A stretch of 27,159 nt of DNA from a virus. Each line of letters begins with the position of its first letter. The first letter of the stretch is position 1. The stretch is from positions 1 through 27,159 of the IMG/VR virus record IMGVR_UViG_3300035698_000562. One strand, written 5' to 3'. The notes beneath the pieces were generated by a model, which was not told the DNA's origin, did not search any database, and saw nothing but the letters and a program-made list of their open reading frames with translations. Positions 8,035 to 16,691 of this stretch are shown here, piece after piece. Both the position numbers and the translations under genes were made by a program.

Positions 8035-8486
8035 TGGATTTAAAATTAATTGAAGAAGGAAACGGCGGTGAAGTGATTTATGCGGATTTTGATTTAACAA
8101 CCATTAATGGTTTATCAAATCAAATATACCTTGCATTATTTGGTGGCAATCCGGGAAATCCAACGCCGTTTGAACGTGGTGAAAATGAAGAAGGTTTGGA
8201 TTTTTGGGGCAATACCTTTTTAAATCAACAACAACAATTTAATTCAACAACGGAAAACACACTTGTCAATGTTGCATTAAATAGTCAAGGACGTTCCGAA
8301 ATTGAAAAAGCAGTTAAAAAAGATTTGGAATATTTATCCGAAATTTCAGAAGTTGAAGTTGAAGTGATAATTCAAAATGATCAACGTTGCAAAATCAACA
8401 TTGATATTAATCAACCAAAAAACATTGAAGATTCTTCATTTCGTTTTATATGGGATGCAAGCGCAAACGAATTAACAACACAATAA
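8034..8486 (+). CDS. Baseplate protein, Mu gp46-like (150 aa)
   Basis: Matches the pattern of the phage GP46 family, whose members (Mu gp46, related to T4 gp25/P2 gpW) form the inner baseplate wedge next to the sheath. The start MDLKLIEEGNGGEVIYADFDL equals the family's 'DIxLxxDGxGGDLxL' opening. ENEEGLDFWGNTFL (about 48-61) is the conserved 'RRGWWGD' region, here GLDFWGNTF. The C-terminal half is beta-rich with an EVEVEVIIQNDQRC strand pair. It overlaps the tape measure stop (TAATG) and leads directly into the gp47-like gene, as in Mu. Confidence 0.82.
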   Translation: MDLKLIEEGNGGEVIYADFDLTTINGLSNQIYLALFGGNPGNPTPFERGENEEGLDFWGNTFLNQQQQFNSTTENTLVNVALNSQGRSEIEKAVKKDLEYLSEISEVEVEVIIQNDQRCKINIDINQPKNIEDSSFRFIWDASANELTTQ

Positions 8487-8487
8487 A

Positions 8488-9657
8488 ATGGTCACGATTC
8501 CAACATTATCAACATTAATTTCCGATGTAACATCCGACATCGAAACTAAATTTGGTTCCAATGTTCCAACATTCGGAAAGGTATTTTTGCGCGCGGTTAT
8601 ATTGGTTCAAGCCGGTAAATTAAAAATTATGTATTTAATTTTGGCAAAGTTGCAAAAAAACATTTTTGTTGACACGGCCGATTCAGAAAATTCCGGCGGC
8701 ACCTTGGAAAGATGGGGCCGGATAAAACTTGGAAGAAATTCATTTGCAGCCACCGCCGGTGAATATACAATTCAAGTGACCGGAACAATTGCATCGGTGA
8801 TTCCGGGTGAAACAAAGTGGTCCGCAACCATTAATGGAGTGACAAAATATTTTATTATTGATGAAGATTATGCATTGGCAGCATCCACCGACACATTAAC
8901 CGTTCGATCATTGGAAACCGGTGAATCATCACGATTAATTATTTCACAAACGTTGAGGTTGACGCGATCGGTTGATGGTGTTGACAATGCCGGTTCGGTT
9001 ATTAGTGAAGATATTATTCCGCAAAGTGAAGAAGATTTGGAAGATTATCGCGCGGCGGTGGTTTCGGCGTTTCAATTAGAACCACAAGGTGGTGCGGCGT
9101 CCGATTATCGAATTTGGGCGGATGACGTTTCCGGTGTTTTAAAGGTTTATCCATATGCGGTAAATGGACAACCGGCGGATGTTGTGGTTTATGTTGAAGC
9201 GACCACGGCGGATTCAATTGATGGCAATGGAACGCCATCATCATCCATGTTGGATGATGTTTCAGCAGTATTCGAACAAGATCCGGACACATCAAAAGAT
9301 ATTGATGAACGTGGCCGGCGTCCACTTGGTGTGTTTAATTTGGACGTGGATCCGGTGGTTCCGATACCGGTTGACATCACCGTTCCTTCATCCACATACA
9401 CCACCGCGCAACAAACCGTGATTGAAACCGCATTAACTGAAAGATTGGCGAACATCCGTCCATTTATAGGTGCGGCGGACATTTTAGAATTACAAGATGA
9501 CACATTGGATGTGAATATAATCACCGCCGAAATATTATTAACATATCCCGGAACATCATTTGGATCAATTTCCATGGATGTCAATTCCATTAATGTTTCA
9601 ACATATACTTTTGAAAATGGCGAAATTCCATATTTAAATTCAATAACATTTAGTTAA
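8488..9657 (+). CDS. Baseplate J-like protein, Mu gp47-like (389 aa)
   Basis: Predicted wedge component that spans from the baseplate core to the fibres and transmits the contraction signal. Recognisable family features: an N-terminal helix-rich region, a GGTLERWGRIKLGRN stretch (about 70-84; the typical 'LdrlAal.GvpR'), a beta domain (about 90-165), then EEDLEDYRAAVVSAFQLEPQGG (about 180-200), which matches the very conserved 'ETDDELRaRll...pQGGt' motif. GRRPLGVFNLDVDPV (about 272-286) is the usual 'RPvga.v.V..p' segment. It lies one base after gp46 and two bases before gp48, the conserved Mu trio. Confidence 0.9.
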   Translation: MVTIPTLSTLISDVTSDIETKFGSNVPTFGKVFLRAVILVQAGKLKIMYLILAKLQKNIFVDTADSENSGGTLERWGRIKLGRNSFAATAGEYTIQVTGTIASVIPGETKWSATINGVTKYFIIDEDYALAASTDTLTVRSLETGESSRLIISQTLRLTRSVDGVDNAGSVISEDIIPQSEEDLEDYRAAVVSAFQLEPQGGAASDYRIWADDVSGVLKVYPYAVNGQPADVVVYVEATTADSIDGNGTPSSSMLDDVSAVFEQDPDTSKDIDERGRRPLGVFNLDVDPVVPIPVDITVPSSTYTTAQQTVIETALTERLANIRPFIGAADILELQDDTLDVNIITAEILLTYPGTSFGSISMDVNSINVSTYTFENGEIPYLNSITFS

Positions 9658-9659
9658 TC

Positions 9660-10760
9660 ATGGCGCGATTGGATCAATTAAAAAAATTATCAAGGCAATT
9701 ATTACCAAGTGGCCGCGCGTTTAGAATGCCATTTGGCGGATTCTTTGAAAAATTATCATTTTCATTAGTTGAAAGTGAATCACGTTTTTTGGATGATTCG
9801 TTTTCCATATTATCATCATTACTTCCGGACAATAGTGATTTCACCACGATTGACGCGGCGCAATGGGAAACACGCCTTGGAATAATCACCAATGAATCGG
9901 TTTCATTAGATGATCGAAAATCAGCAATTTCAAGAAAATTAGCACATCCGGGAACGGTTAAACCGCGCCAAAATTATGTTTATTTGGAGGGGCAATTAAG
10001 ACAAGCCGGATTTGATGTTTATGTTCATGAAAACCGATTTGGCGATTATGCCGCCGGATTTAATTGGGTATTGCCGGAATCATTTTTTCCATCGGAAGGA
10101 TCCGATTTAATTGTGAATGGCAGTTTTTTAACCGCGTCCGATTGGACGTTGCCGTTCGGAACCATTATGGTTGCCGGTGATGGATATTTAACATTTTCCG
10201 GTGCGGCACCGGCGGAATATGCCGCACAAACATTTGGATCACCAATCGCCGCCGATTCCGGATTGTATCGTTTACGGATTTATCAAAGGGCGGATTTAGA
10301 TGATTGCAAAGTGGAATTATTAGATGGAACCGCCACGGTCCAATGGTCACAAGATTTTAATAATCCGGATGAAACGGTGGTGATTGATATTGACGCATCA
10401 ACATTCACGTCAATCGTGACCGAAATCCGGATTTATTCCGAAACCGATGGCAATGGAAGCATTGAATATGTTTCATTAAACACAATTATTGATCCGAATG
10501 ATTATCCGGGATTAAATGAAACGTATTATGGTTTAGAATACACCAATTATATTGTGAACCACGTGGATCCGACACGTGAAATTTTTTATGATTTTGGTAG
10601 TAATTTAAAATCCACATTTTTCATTGGCGGCCAAGATTTAAATGACATCACAAAATTATACACCGATATTGATTCCAACCGAATTGAAGAATTTCGACAA
10701 TTGATTTTGAGATTAAAACCGGCACAAACCAAAGCGTTTTTATTTATTAATGAAATTTAA
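9660..10760 (+). CDS. Baseplate protein, Mu gp48/YmfQ-like, with inserted beta-domain (366 aa)
   Basis: The N-terminus (residues 1-130) carries the family signature LSRQLLPSGRAFRMP, a helical middle, WETRLGI and the 'A.l...G....yv' tail of the DUF2313/gp48 family. The C-terminus (about 305-366) ends in EEFRQLILRLKPAQTKAFLFI, the conserved 'CLIRRLKPAHT' strand. Between them, residues about 146-277 are an insert not usual for the family, which is near 200 aa. The insert reads as a beta-sandwich of carbohydrate-binding type: SDLIVNGSFLTASDWTLP, then GYLTFSG, GLYRLRIYQ and IRIYSETDGNGSIEYVSLN. The same pattern forms most of the separate protein at 21749. The gp48 position is at the baseplate periphery, so the insert may face outward and touch glycans. 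Confidence 0.85.
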   Translation: MARLDQLKKLSRQLLPSGRAFRMPFGGFFEKLSFSLVESESRFLDDSFSILSSLLPDNSDFTTIDAAQWETRLGIITNESVSLDDRKSAISRKLAHPGTVKPRQNYVYLEGQLRQAGFDVYVHENRFGDYAAGFNWVLPESFFPSEGSDLIVNGSFLTASDWTLPFGTIMVAGDGYLTFSGAAPAEYAAQTFGSPIAADSGLYRLRIYQRADLDDCKVELLDGTATVQWSQDFNNPDETVVIDIDASTFTSIVTEIRIYSETDGNGSIEYVSLNTIIDPNDYPGLNETYYGLEYTNYIVNHVDPTREIFYDFGSNLKSTFFIGGQDLNDITKLYTDIDSNRIEEFRQLILRLKPAQTKAFLFINEI

Positions 10761-11528
10761 ATGTCAATAAGTACATTAAATATTAATAATTCGGCCGTGG
10801 TTAAACACACGGCAAAATTGGAAAAAATGCATCGTTCCGCGTTACCGGTTGCGATTCGTGGCGCGATAAATAACGCGGCGTTTGATGTCAAACAACGTTC
10901 CATGCCGAAATCATCAAAGAAGTCATTCACCATCCGGAAACAAAACTTTTTCAAAGCAAATTCACGCGTGTTGATGGCAAAAGGTTTTCATGTTCGGTCC
11001 ATGCGTGCGACCGTTGGATTTTTATCTTCCGGATTAAAAGGAAATAACAATCAAGCGGTTAAAGATTTAGAAGAACAAGAACATGGCGGATCCATTGGTG
11101 GACGTTCATTTATTCCATTAAAAACATCACGTGTTTCAACAAGTGATTCACGTCCGGTTAAAGCCCGGTATCGTTTGAATGAATTAAAAAATGTTGTGAA
11201 TGCAAACAAGGTGGTGGCACCGAGTAAGAAACAAAAATTCATTAAAGCGGCATTCAAGGCAAAACAACAATTCGGAAAAGACGCGTTTGTTTTGGGAAAC
11301 GTCCGGAGTGGTGGCCGTTTAACATTGTCACATATTAAAACAATTAGATCTTCCGGAAGAAATGGAATAAAAATGACACGTGTTCCAATTTATAGTTATA
11401 AAAAAGGATTTGTTGCAAGAGTTAAGCCAACGCAATTCATGCGCCGTGCCACCATGGAAAGCGGATTAAAAATTGAACAATATTTTTTGAATCAAGCGCG
11501 CAAACAATTTGAAAGATTAAATAAATGA
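10761..11528 (+). CDS. Tail completion / minor tail protein, GpZ-like or HK97 gp10-like (255 aa)
   Basis: Highly basic protein with an N-terminal helix pair, LEKMHRSALPVAIRGAINNAAFDVKQRSMP (about 20-49 in two parts), resembling the opening of lambda-type GpZ and HK97 gp10-like tail-completion proteins ('kal..ai...a.....'). The rest has many Lys/Arg/Ser residues, a GG-containing loop near 110 and FMRRATMESG near the C-terminus. In related phages such proteins help terminate or join tails. It sits between gp48-like and gpN-like genes, an unusual place. The function is tentative. Confidence 0.45.
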   Translation: MSISTLNINNSAVVKHTAKLEKMHRSALPVAIRGAINNAAFDVKQRSMPKSSKKSFTIRKQNFFKANSRVLMAKGFHVRSMRATVGFLSSGLKGNNNQAVKDLEEQEHGGSIGGRSFIPLKTSRVSTSDSRPVKARYRLNELKNVVNANKVVAPSKKQKFIKAAFKAKQQFGKDAFVLGNVRSGGRLTLSHIKTIRSSGRNGIKMTRVPIYSYKKGFVARVKPTQFMRRATMESGLKIEQYFLNQARKQFERLNK

Positions 11529-12742
11529 GTTGGATCGAACGCATATCAAATGAAATGATCATTGTCACCGGTGATGGGAAAGAATACCGGCCAATGTATT
11601 TAAACGCCGAACGTGAAACGCAATTTCACACATCGCAATTTGAATTTGTGAACAAACGTGGAACATTGGTCCATCGTGGAAAAGATAAAGGAAAGGTTTA
11701 CACATTAGAATTATATTTTCAAGGTGAAGATAATTTGGATGTGGCCACGGCATTCGATAAATCAACATTGGATTCGCGGCCATGGACAATTTCACATCCA
11801 CTTTATGATTCCATTACGGTTCAACCGGTCCGGATCCATCAAGATAACACGCTGATGAATGTCACCAAATTTTCATGCGCGGTGATGGAAACCATTACGG
11901 AAAAATTACCGGCGTCCACCGTTGCGCCAAAAGAACAATTGGATGCGGACATTGAAGATTCAAAAGAAGCGATTGCGCAAGAATTTGCCGGTGAAAATTT
12001 CACCACCACCGATTCCACAATTTTAACTTCCAATAATATTGAAAACTACAATCAAGGAAAAAAGGGATTGTTAAATAATATTGATGCGCAATTGTATTAT
12101 AATCAATTCAAACAAGCCAACGCCGCAATTTTAAACGTTTCATCCGCGCCATTGTTAGCAATGCGCAAAATCCAAGCAATGATTGAATCACCGGCATTAT
12201 TTGTTGATTCAGTTGAAAACCGATTAGCAACATTAGAAAATCAATATTTAAAACTTCGCACATCAATTTCCAACATCACCACAAGGAAAAAAAAGGTGGC
12301 ATTTGAGGCATACGGAGTTGGAACCGCATTGGCAATTATCACGGCCGCCATTAGTGGATCCACCGCATCAACAATTGGTGAAGTTTTAACAATTGCAACA
12401 CGCGTTTCAAACAATTATGATTTATTATTAACCGATTTGGATTCATTACAGTCAACCAACGGCGGTGAAGTTAATTCATACATTCCAAATGGCGAATTAT
12501 TACAAAAATTAACATCCGCCACAAATTTTTCATTGGCATTTTTAAAACAAATTAGTCTTGGAAAATCAATTGAACGGTCAATTATTTTGGAAGAAGATTC
12601 AAATTTAATTTCATTGACACATCGTTTTTATGGTTTGGATTTAGATGATGAAAATTTGAACACCTTTATGAATATAAATAATATTGGATTGAATGAAATG
12701 TTGTTTATCAGGAAGGGCCGAACAATTAAATATTTAATATGA
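11525..12742 (+). CDS. DNA circularisation / tail hub protein, Mu gpN-like, with C-terminal LysM-like tail (405 aa)
   Basis: Residues 1-100 fit the gpN N-terminal (DNA_circ_N-type) domain: WIERISNEMIIVTGDGKEYR, then FHTSQFEFVNKRGTLVHRG and a LELYFQGEDNLDVATAFDKS stretch, like the Mu gpN 'FEFPgrdgp.vedlG' region. A helical coiled part follows (about 140-300) with an Ala/Ile-rich segment (about 265-290) that could be membrane-active. The last 55 residues (IILEEDSNLISLTHRFYGLD ... NEMLFIRKGRTIKYL) read as a LysM/T4 gp53-like peptidoglycan-contact module. In Mu the protein is a baseplate hub component. Start and stop overlap neighbours by ATGA. Confidence 0.75.
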   Translation: MSWIERISNEMIIVTGDGKEYRPMYLNAERETQFHTSQFEFVNKRGTLVHRGKDKGKVYTLELYFQGEDNLDVATAFDKSTLDSRPWTISHPLYDSITVQPVRIHQDNTLMNVTKFSCAVMETITEKLPASTVAPKEQLDADIEDSKEAIAQEFAGENFTTTDSTILTSNNIENYNQGKKGLLNNIDAQLYYNQFKQANAAILNVSSAPLLAMRKIQAMIESPALFVDSVENRLATLENQYLKLRTSISNITTRKKKVAFEAYGVGTALAIITAAISGSTASTIGEVLTIATRVSNNYDLLLTDLDSLQSTNGGEVNSYIPNGELLQKLTSATNFSLAFLKQISLGKSIERSIILEEDSNLISLTHRFYGLDLDDENLNTFMNINNIGLNEMLFIRKGRTIKYLI

Positions 12743-13761
12743 TCATAAAAATCAACGGTCAAAAATTTGAATATTTCGACAAATTTACGGTTGATTTGAA
12801 ATATAATTCAATCGCATCCACATTTTCATTTGGATTTTATTTTGATCCGGCAATTCATTCAAAATTACACGATTTTAAAGCATTCAGTAAAATAATAATT
12901 GAAGATAATAATGAAGTGATTTTGACCGGAATAATATTATCACACACACTTCCAAGATCACCAAAAAAACAATTGAATGTTGTGGCCGGTTATTCATTAC
13001 CCGGTCAACTTGGTGACACCACAATTCCAATTTCAAGTTATCCGTTACAATCCACATCCAAGTCATTAAAACAATTGTGTGATGATTTATGCGCACCATT
13101 TAATATTAATGTTGAGGTTGATCCGGACGTGATGGGTGATGCCAATTTAATATTTGATGAATCAACGGCAGAAGAAACCGAAACGATTCAATCATATTTA
13201 TCCAAATTAGCATCACAACGCGGAATTGTTTTATCACATACACCAACCGGATCTTTATTTTTAACAAAAGCAAAATTAAAAGCGTCACCAATTCTTGAAA
13301 TAGTTGAAGGTGATATTCCAAATCTTGAAATGGTGTTGTCGTTTGATGGTCAAGGGATGCATAAAAACATAAATGTTTTAAAAGATTCGGATCCGGAATC
13401 CGGTGCGGCGGATGAAGTAAGTGTTTTAAATCCATTTGTTGATATTGAAAAAAGCACCACGAAAATTTTAACATCCGGCGCGGCCGAAGATTTACAATTG
13501 GCGGTTAAATCAGCGTTGGGAAATGATTTAAAAGGAATAAAATTGATTATTAATTTTGACCGGTTTGATCCAAAAGGCAAAGTAATCCGGCCAAATTCAA
13601 TTATTACGGTGATTGATCCGCAATTAAAAATGTCAAACAAAGTTCGTTGGTTTATTGATAGTGTAAAATTAACCGGATCACCAAAAGAAAAAACCGCCAA
13701 TATCACTTGTTATTTACCTGAATCATTAAATGGAAATTTACCATCATATATTTTTGATTAA
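12739..13761 (+). CDS. Baseplate hub protein, Mu gpP (gp44)-like (340 aa)
   Basis: Predicted trimeric hub that links tube to spike. The start IIKINGQKFEYFDKFTVDLKYNSIASTFSF is the usual gp44/gpP first beta domain. It is followed by VVAGYSLPGQLGDTTIP and the STSKSLKQLCDDLCAPFNINV helix (about 108-128), matching the 'g.tl.ei...ia.pfgv.v' motif. LASQRGIVLSHTPTGSLFLTKAK (about 157-179) gives the second conserved segment, typically 'la..rg.ll..d..G.lv.tr'. It overlaps the gpN-like stop and abuts the spike gene, the order found in Mu (N-P-45). Confidence 0.85.
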   Translation: MIIKINGQKFEYFDKFTVDLKYNSIASTFSFGFYFDPAIHSKLHDFKAFSKIIIEDNNEVILTGIILSHTLPRSPKKQLNVVAGYSLPGQLGDTTIPISSYPLQSTSKSLKQLCDDLCAPFNINVEVDPDVMGDANLIFDESTAEETETIQSYLSKLASQRGIVLSHTPTGSLFLTKAKLKASPILEIVEGDIPNLEMVLSFDGQGMHKNINVLKDSDPESGAADEVSVLNPFVDIEKSTTKILTSGAAEDLQLAVKSALGNDLKGIKLIINFDRFDPKGKVIRPNSIITVIDPQLKMSNKVRWFIDSVKLTGSPKEKTANITCYLPESLNGNLPSYIFD

Positions 13762-14253
13762 ATGTTGCGAATAGTTCAGTTTTTATCAAGTAGGTTTGAA
13801 AAATTCCGGTTTTTTAAATTTAATATTTCAAAATCCAACACACAAGATGTTCGGGTTGTCGCGCCATTTGGCGTTGATTCGGTTCCAATTAAAGATATGA
13901 TGTTGGCATTGGGTGGAACAAGGATAAAAGGGAAAAGTGTTGTGATTGGTGTTTTAAACGTTAGTGGCGAAGCCGATGAAGGTGAAGTTAGATTGTATTC
14001 GGTTGATCAATCCGGATCAGTTAAAGCCAAGATTCACATAAAAAATGATGGAACAATTGTTGTGGAATCATTAAATATGAATATTTTAGCGGAAACACTT
14101 GCAATTGATGGTGATGTTACGGTGACCGGTGATGTAATTGCAGAAGGTGAAGTGACCGCGAAAGCGTCAACAACCGATGTCAGTTTATCAACACACCTTC
14201 ATTCCACAAGTGGTTATGGCGCGCCGACATCAACACCGGCACCGAACACATAA
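13762..14253 (+). CDS. Baseplate spike protein, Mu gp45-like (163 aa)
   Basis: Predicted membrane-piercing spike (gpV/gp45 type). Residues about 20-90 form the OB-fold-like part, with VRVVAPFGVDSVP and DEGEVRLYS. Residues about 95-138 are short repeats of Asp/Gly/Val/Thr/Ile (DGTIVVESLNMNI, AIDGDVTVTGDVIAEGEVTA) of triple-stranded beta-helix type. THLHS at 144-148 supplies the HxH pair (H145, H147), which in P2 gpV and related spikes binds an iron ion at the tip. Mu gp45 is about 197 aa. The start codon directly follows the hub stop (TAAATG). Confidence 0.9.
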   Translation: MLRIVQFLSSRFEKFRFFKFNISKSNTQDVRVVAPFGVDSVPIKDMMLALGGTRIKGKSVVIGVLNVSGEADEGEVRLYSVDQSGSVKAKIHIKNDGTIVVESLNMNILAETLAIDGDVTVTGDVIAEGEVTAKASTTDVSLSTHLHSTSGYGAPTSTPAPNT

Positions 14254-14269
14254 TTAATATGAAAAAATA

Positions 14270-14524
14270 ATGCCATTAGACATCGCAAATTTATCCGCAT
14301 CATTACGTGATGCAATGCGTGATTCAATTGGAACACCGATCACATCCGCGCAATTTGCAAACACGGCGGTTTTGGCGGCAACAATGGCCACGGCGATTGA
14401 TACATTTGTTAAATCCGGAACAGTCACCACAACGGTTGCGGCGGCAATTCCGGTTCAAGTGGTTCCGGCAACCGGCACCGGTGCGACAACCGGCACCGGT
14501 GCCGGATCAGGTTCAATAACTTAA
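14270..14524 (+). CDS. Small protein of unknown function after the spike gene (84 aa)
   Basis: Not recognised. The first half is helical (DIANLSASLRDAMRDSIG; QFANTAVLAATMATAIDTFV), the second half is Val/Thr-rich and ends in Thr/Gly/Ala repeats, PATGTGATTGTGAGSGSI, encoded by an imperfect DNA repeat (accggcaccggtg at about 14471 and 14489). The gene has a leader (AATATGAAAAAATA) and tight spacing on both sides. It lies between the tail and head modules, so it could be a baseplate accessory or a head-tail joining component. Confidence 0.6.
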   Translation: MPLDIANLSASLRDAMRDSIGTPITSAQFANTAVLAATMATAIDTFVKSGTVTTTVAAAIPVQVVPATGTGATTGTGAGSGSIT

Positions 14525-14534
14525 AAAAAAGAAT

Positions 14535-14843
14535 ATGGCGGTTTATAATAGTGAAACGATTTACATCCAAAGTAAAACCACGGCGGCGGCAAAGGTTTGC
14601 GCAATTGATGCTTTGATTGACGCGTTATTTTTACAAATGGCGTCCGTGGTAGGAACGTCAAATATTGAAGAATATCAATTGAATGACGGTCAAACAACCA
14701 TCCGCACAAAATACCGAAGTCCGGACCAAATCACCGCGACAATTAATGTTTTGGAACAGATGCGCAACAGATATTTAAACCGATTAAATGGACGAATCGC
14801 ACGTGGTGTTGATTCAAAAAATTTCAGACATGGTAAAAGATAA
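14535..14843 (+). CDS. Head-tail joining protein, gpW-like (102 aa)
   Basis: The position immediately before a lambda-type portal is where gpW-like head-to-tail joiners are encoded. The sequence has a helical N-terminus (KTTAAAKVCAIDALIDALF), a small beta hairpin (QLNDGQTTIRTKYRS) and a C-terminal helix (PDQITATINVLEQMRNRYL), the helix-hairpin-helix plan of lambda gpW, where a 'V..dGR.vef' strand precedes a helix with YI.EL. It is longer than gpW (68 aa). The 3' end overlaps the portal reading frame by up to 56 bp. Confidence 0.6.
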   Translation: MAVYNSETIYIQSKTTAAAKVCAIDALIDALFLQMASVVGTSNIEEYQLNDGQTTIRTKYRSPDQITATINVLEQMRNRYLNRLNGRIARGVDSKNFRHGKR

Positions 14844-16458
14844 TTTAACATTCGCCGGTCGCGCTATTGTTTCGGCCGTTAAACTTGCAAATCGAATTGG
14901 AATACCATTAGAAAATGGTCCATCATCCAATAAGAAAAAAAACGTCACGTCATATTATGGTGAACGTGATCAACCATTTTCATGGTCATATGATGGTGAA
15001 AAAAATCTTGGTGAAATTGGGCCGGCGCGTGATTATTCACCGAATTATGAAATATTGCGGATTCGATCATGGCAAGCATACATGGAAAGTGATATTGCAC
15101 AATCTATTTTTAAAAAATTTCAAACATGGATCATTGGTAAAGGATTAAAAATCCAAGCGGAACCGGATAAAATTGTTTTAGAATCAGAAGGAATTAAACC
15201 GCCGGATGAACAGTTTACGCAAAAAATTGAATCAAGATTTCGATTATATGCAAAAAACACAATGTCAGATTTCACCGGGATGCAAAATTTACACATGATT
15301 GCAGACAAAGCACATAAAACCGCCGTGGTTGGTGGTGATTGTTTGGTTGTGTTACATTATATTAAAAACCAAGTAAAAGTTCAATTGATTGATGGCGTGC
15401 ATGTTAAGTCACCGGCATATACAACAACAATCAATCCGGTCACAAAGAATCCAATCATCCATGGCGTTGAATTAGATGAATCCGGAAACCATGTTGCATA
15501 TCATTGTCGGTTTAAAAACCGAAATGTTGAAATAAAAGCATTTAACAACGGTTTGCGCGTTGCGTTTATGGTTTACGGTCATCAATACCGGTTGGATAGT
15601 CATCGCGGAATGCCATTGATTGCGGTTGTATTGGAAACCATGAAAAAAATGGAACGTTACAAGGAAGCCACAATTGGATCCGCCGAAGAACGTCAAAAAA
15701 TTTCAGTATTTGCCGAACATAAATCACAATCCACCGGTGAATCACCATGGACCGAACGATTATCAAAAGTTATTGACGTGGATGGTGATGATGATGTTCC
15801 GGAAGATATTAACGGAACACAATTGGCCGACACGGTGGCGGTCACCACTAATAAACAGTTGATTAATATGCCAATTGATTCAACATTAAAAATGTTGGAA
15901 TCAAAAAATGAATTGTATTTCAAAGAATTTTATGAAACAAATTACAATTTTTTATGTGCGGCATTAGAAATTCCACCAAATGTTGCGCAATCAAAATACA
16001 ATGATTCATTTTCGGCGTCACGCGCAGCAACTAAAGAGTGGGATTATACTATTGACATCAAACGTGAAAATTTTTCATTTCAATTTTATCGCCGTGTTTA
16101 TGAATTTTGGTTTTATGTTGAGGTTTTGAAAAATAAATTGGATGCACCCGGTTACATTACCGCATTTGAAGGTGAAGATGAAATGATTTTAAAAGCATAT
16201 ACCAACGCACGTTTTACCGGGCCGCATTTCCCACATATTGATCCGGTAAAAGAAGCGAACGCGGTTCGGATAAAAATGGGAACGGCGGCGGCACACCTTC
16301 CGTTGCAATCACAAGAATCCGGCACCGAAGAATTGAACGGCGGTGATTCCAAAGTGAACACCGAACGATTCGCCGAAGAATTAAAGCGCGCGGAAACATT
16401 GAAGATTCCAACACAACAACAACTGATTAATGATCCACCACCGGAACCAAATCAATGA
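14788..16458 (+). CDS. Portal protein, lambda gpB family (556 aa)
   Basis: Predicted dodecameric portal ring at the DNA entry vertex. Family features: YEILRIRSWQAYMESDIAQSIF and WIIGKGLKIQAEPD (about 95-128, the typical 'vvG.Gl....p' segment), HKTAVVGGDCLVVLHYI (about 172-188), VQLIDGVHVKSP and GVELDESGNHVAYH (about 195-236). In the C-terminal region LCAALEIPPNVAQSKYNDSFSASRAATKEW (in two parts, about 390-420) is the highly conserved portal 'gvp...l..d.s.nySsaRaa..e' motif. A second in-frame ATG at 14830 would cut the overlap with the gpW-like gene to 14 bp, so the true N-terminus is uncertain. Lambda gpB is 533 aa. Confidence 0.93.
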   Translation: MDESHVVLIQKISDMVKDNLTFAGRAIVSAVKLANRIGIPLENGPSSNKKKNVTSYYGERDQPFSWSYDGEKNLGEIGPARDYSPNYEILRIRSWQAYMESDIAQSIFKKFQTWIIGKGLKIQAEPDKIVLESEGIKPPDEQFTQKIESRFRLYAKNTMSDFTGMQNLHMIADKAHKTAVVGGDCLVVLHYIKNQVKVQLIDGVHVKSPAYTTTINPVTKNPIIHGVELDESGNHVAYHCRFKNRNVEIKAFNNGLRVAFMVYGHQYRLDSHRGMPLIAVVLETMKKMERYKEATIGSAEERQKISVFAEHKSQSTGESPWTERLSKVIDVDGDDDVPEDINGTQLADTVAVTTNKQLINMPIDSTLKMLESKNELYFKEFYETNYNFLCAALEIPPNVAQSKYNDSFSASRAATKEWDYTIDIKRENFSFQFYRRVYEFWFYVEVLKNKLDAPGYITAFEGEDEMILKAYTNARFTGPHFPHIDPVKEANAVRIKMGTAAAHLPLQSQESGTEELNGGDSKVNTERFAEELKRAETLKIPTQQQLINDPPPEPNQ

Positions 16459-16463
16459 TTTAT

Positions 16464-16652
16464 TTAATCATCATATTTATACGGTTGTTTAAACCGTTCC
16501 GGTTGATTTTCCACAAAATCTTTTAAAACCGGTTTCAACATTGATGTTATTGTTATCCCTTTATGCCTTGAAATATTCACAAGTTGTTGATGAAGCGCGG
16601 AATCAATTCGGTTAATCCTAACTTCCTTTGAAGTATTTGTGTTTTTTTTCAT
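16464..16652 (-). CDS. Ribbon-helix-helix (Arc/MetJ-type) DNA-binding regulator (62 aa)
   Basis: The only convincing gene on the minus strand. The core SKEVRINRI (beta strand), DSALHQQLVNISRHKG (helix A) and TITSMLKPVLKDFVENQ (helix B) is the ribbon-helix-helix plan of small dimeric repressors. An upstream extension in the same frame (from 16724) is possible, but it would translate the 17-bp palindrome, so I take the ATG at 16652 as the start. That places the start right behind a TAACTTTG promoter box, giving a nearly leaderless message. It lies between portal (stop-to-stop, 5 bp apart) and protease and is transcribed against them. Its likely target is the palindrome at 16683-16699 and the identical one at 3494-3510; autoregulation is inferred. 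Confidence 0.75.
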   Translation of the reverse strand: MKKNTNTSKEVRINRIDSALHQQLVNISRHKGITITSMLKPVLKDFVENQPERFKQPYKYDD

Positions 16653-16657
16653 GGATT

Positions 16658-16691
16658 CAAAGTTAGATGATTTTAAATTTATTTCCTTCAA
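16658..16691 (-). promoter_or_regulatory. Bacteroidota-type promoter of the RHH gene
   Basis: On the minus strand a TTG (16691-16689) and a TAACTTTG (16665-16658) are separated by 23 nt. This fits TTG-N17-23-TAnnTTTG, the known promoter pattern of Bacteroidota. The TTG is inside the palindrome, so a bound repressor would block the promoter. The start ATG is 5 nt past the box. Confidence 0.55.
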
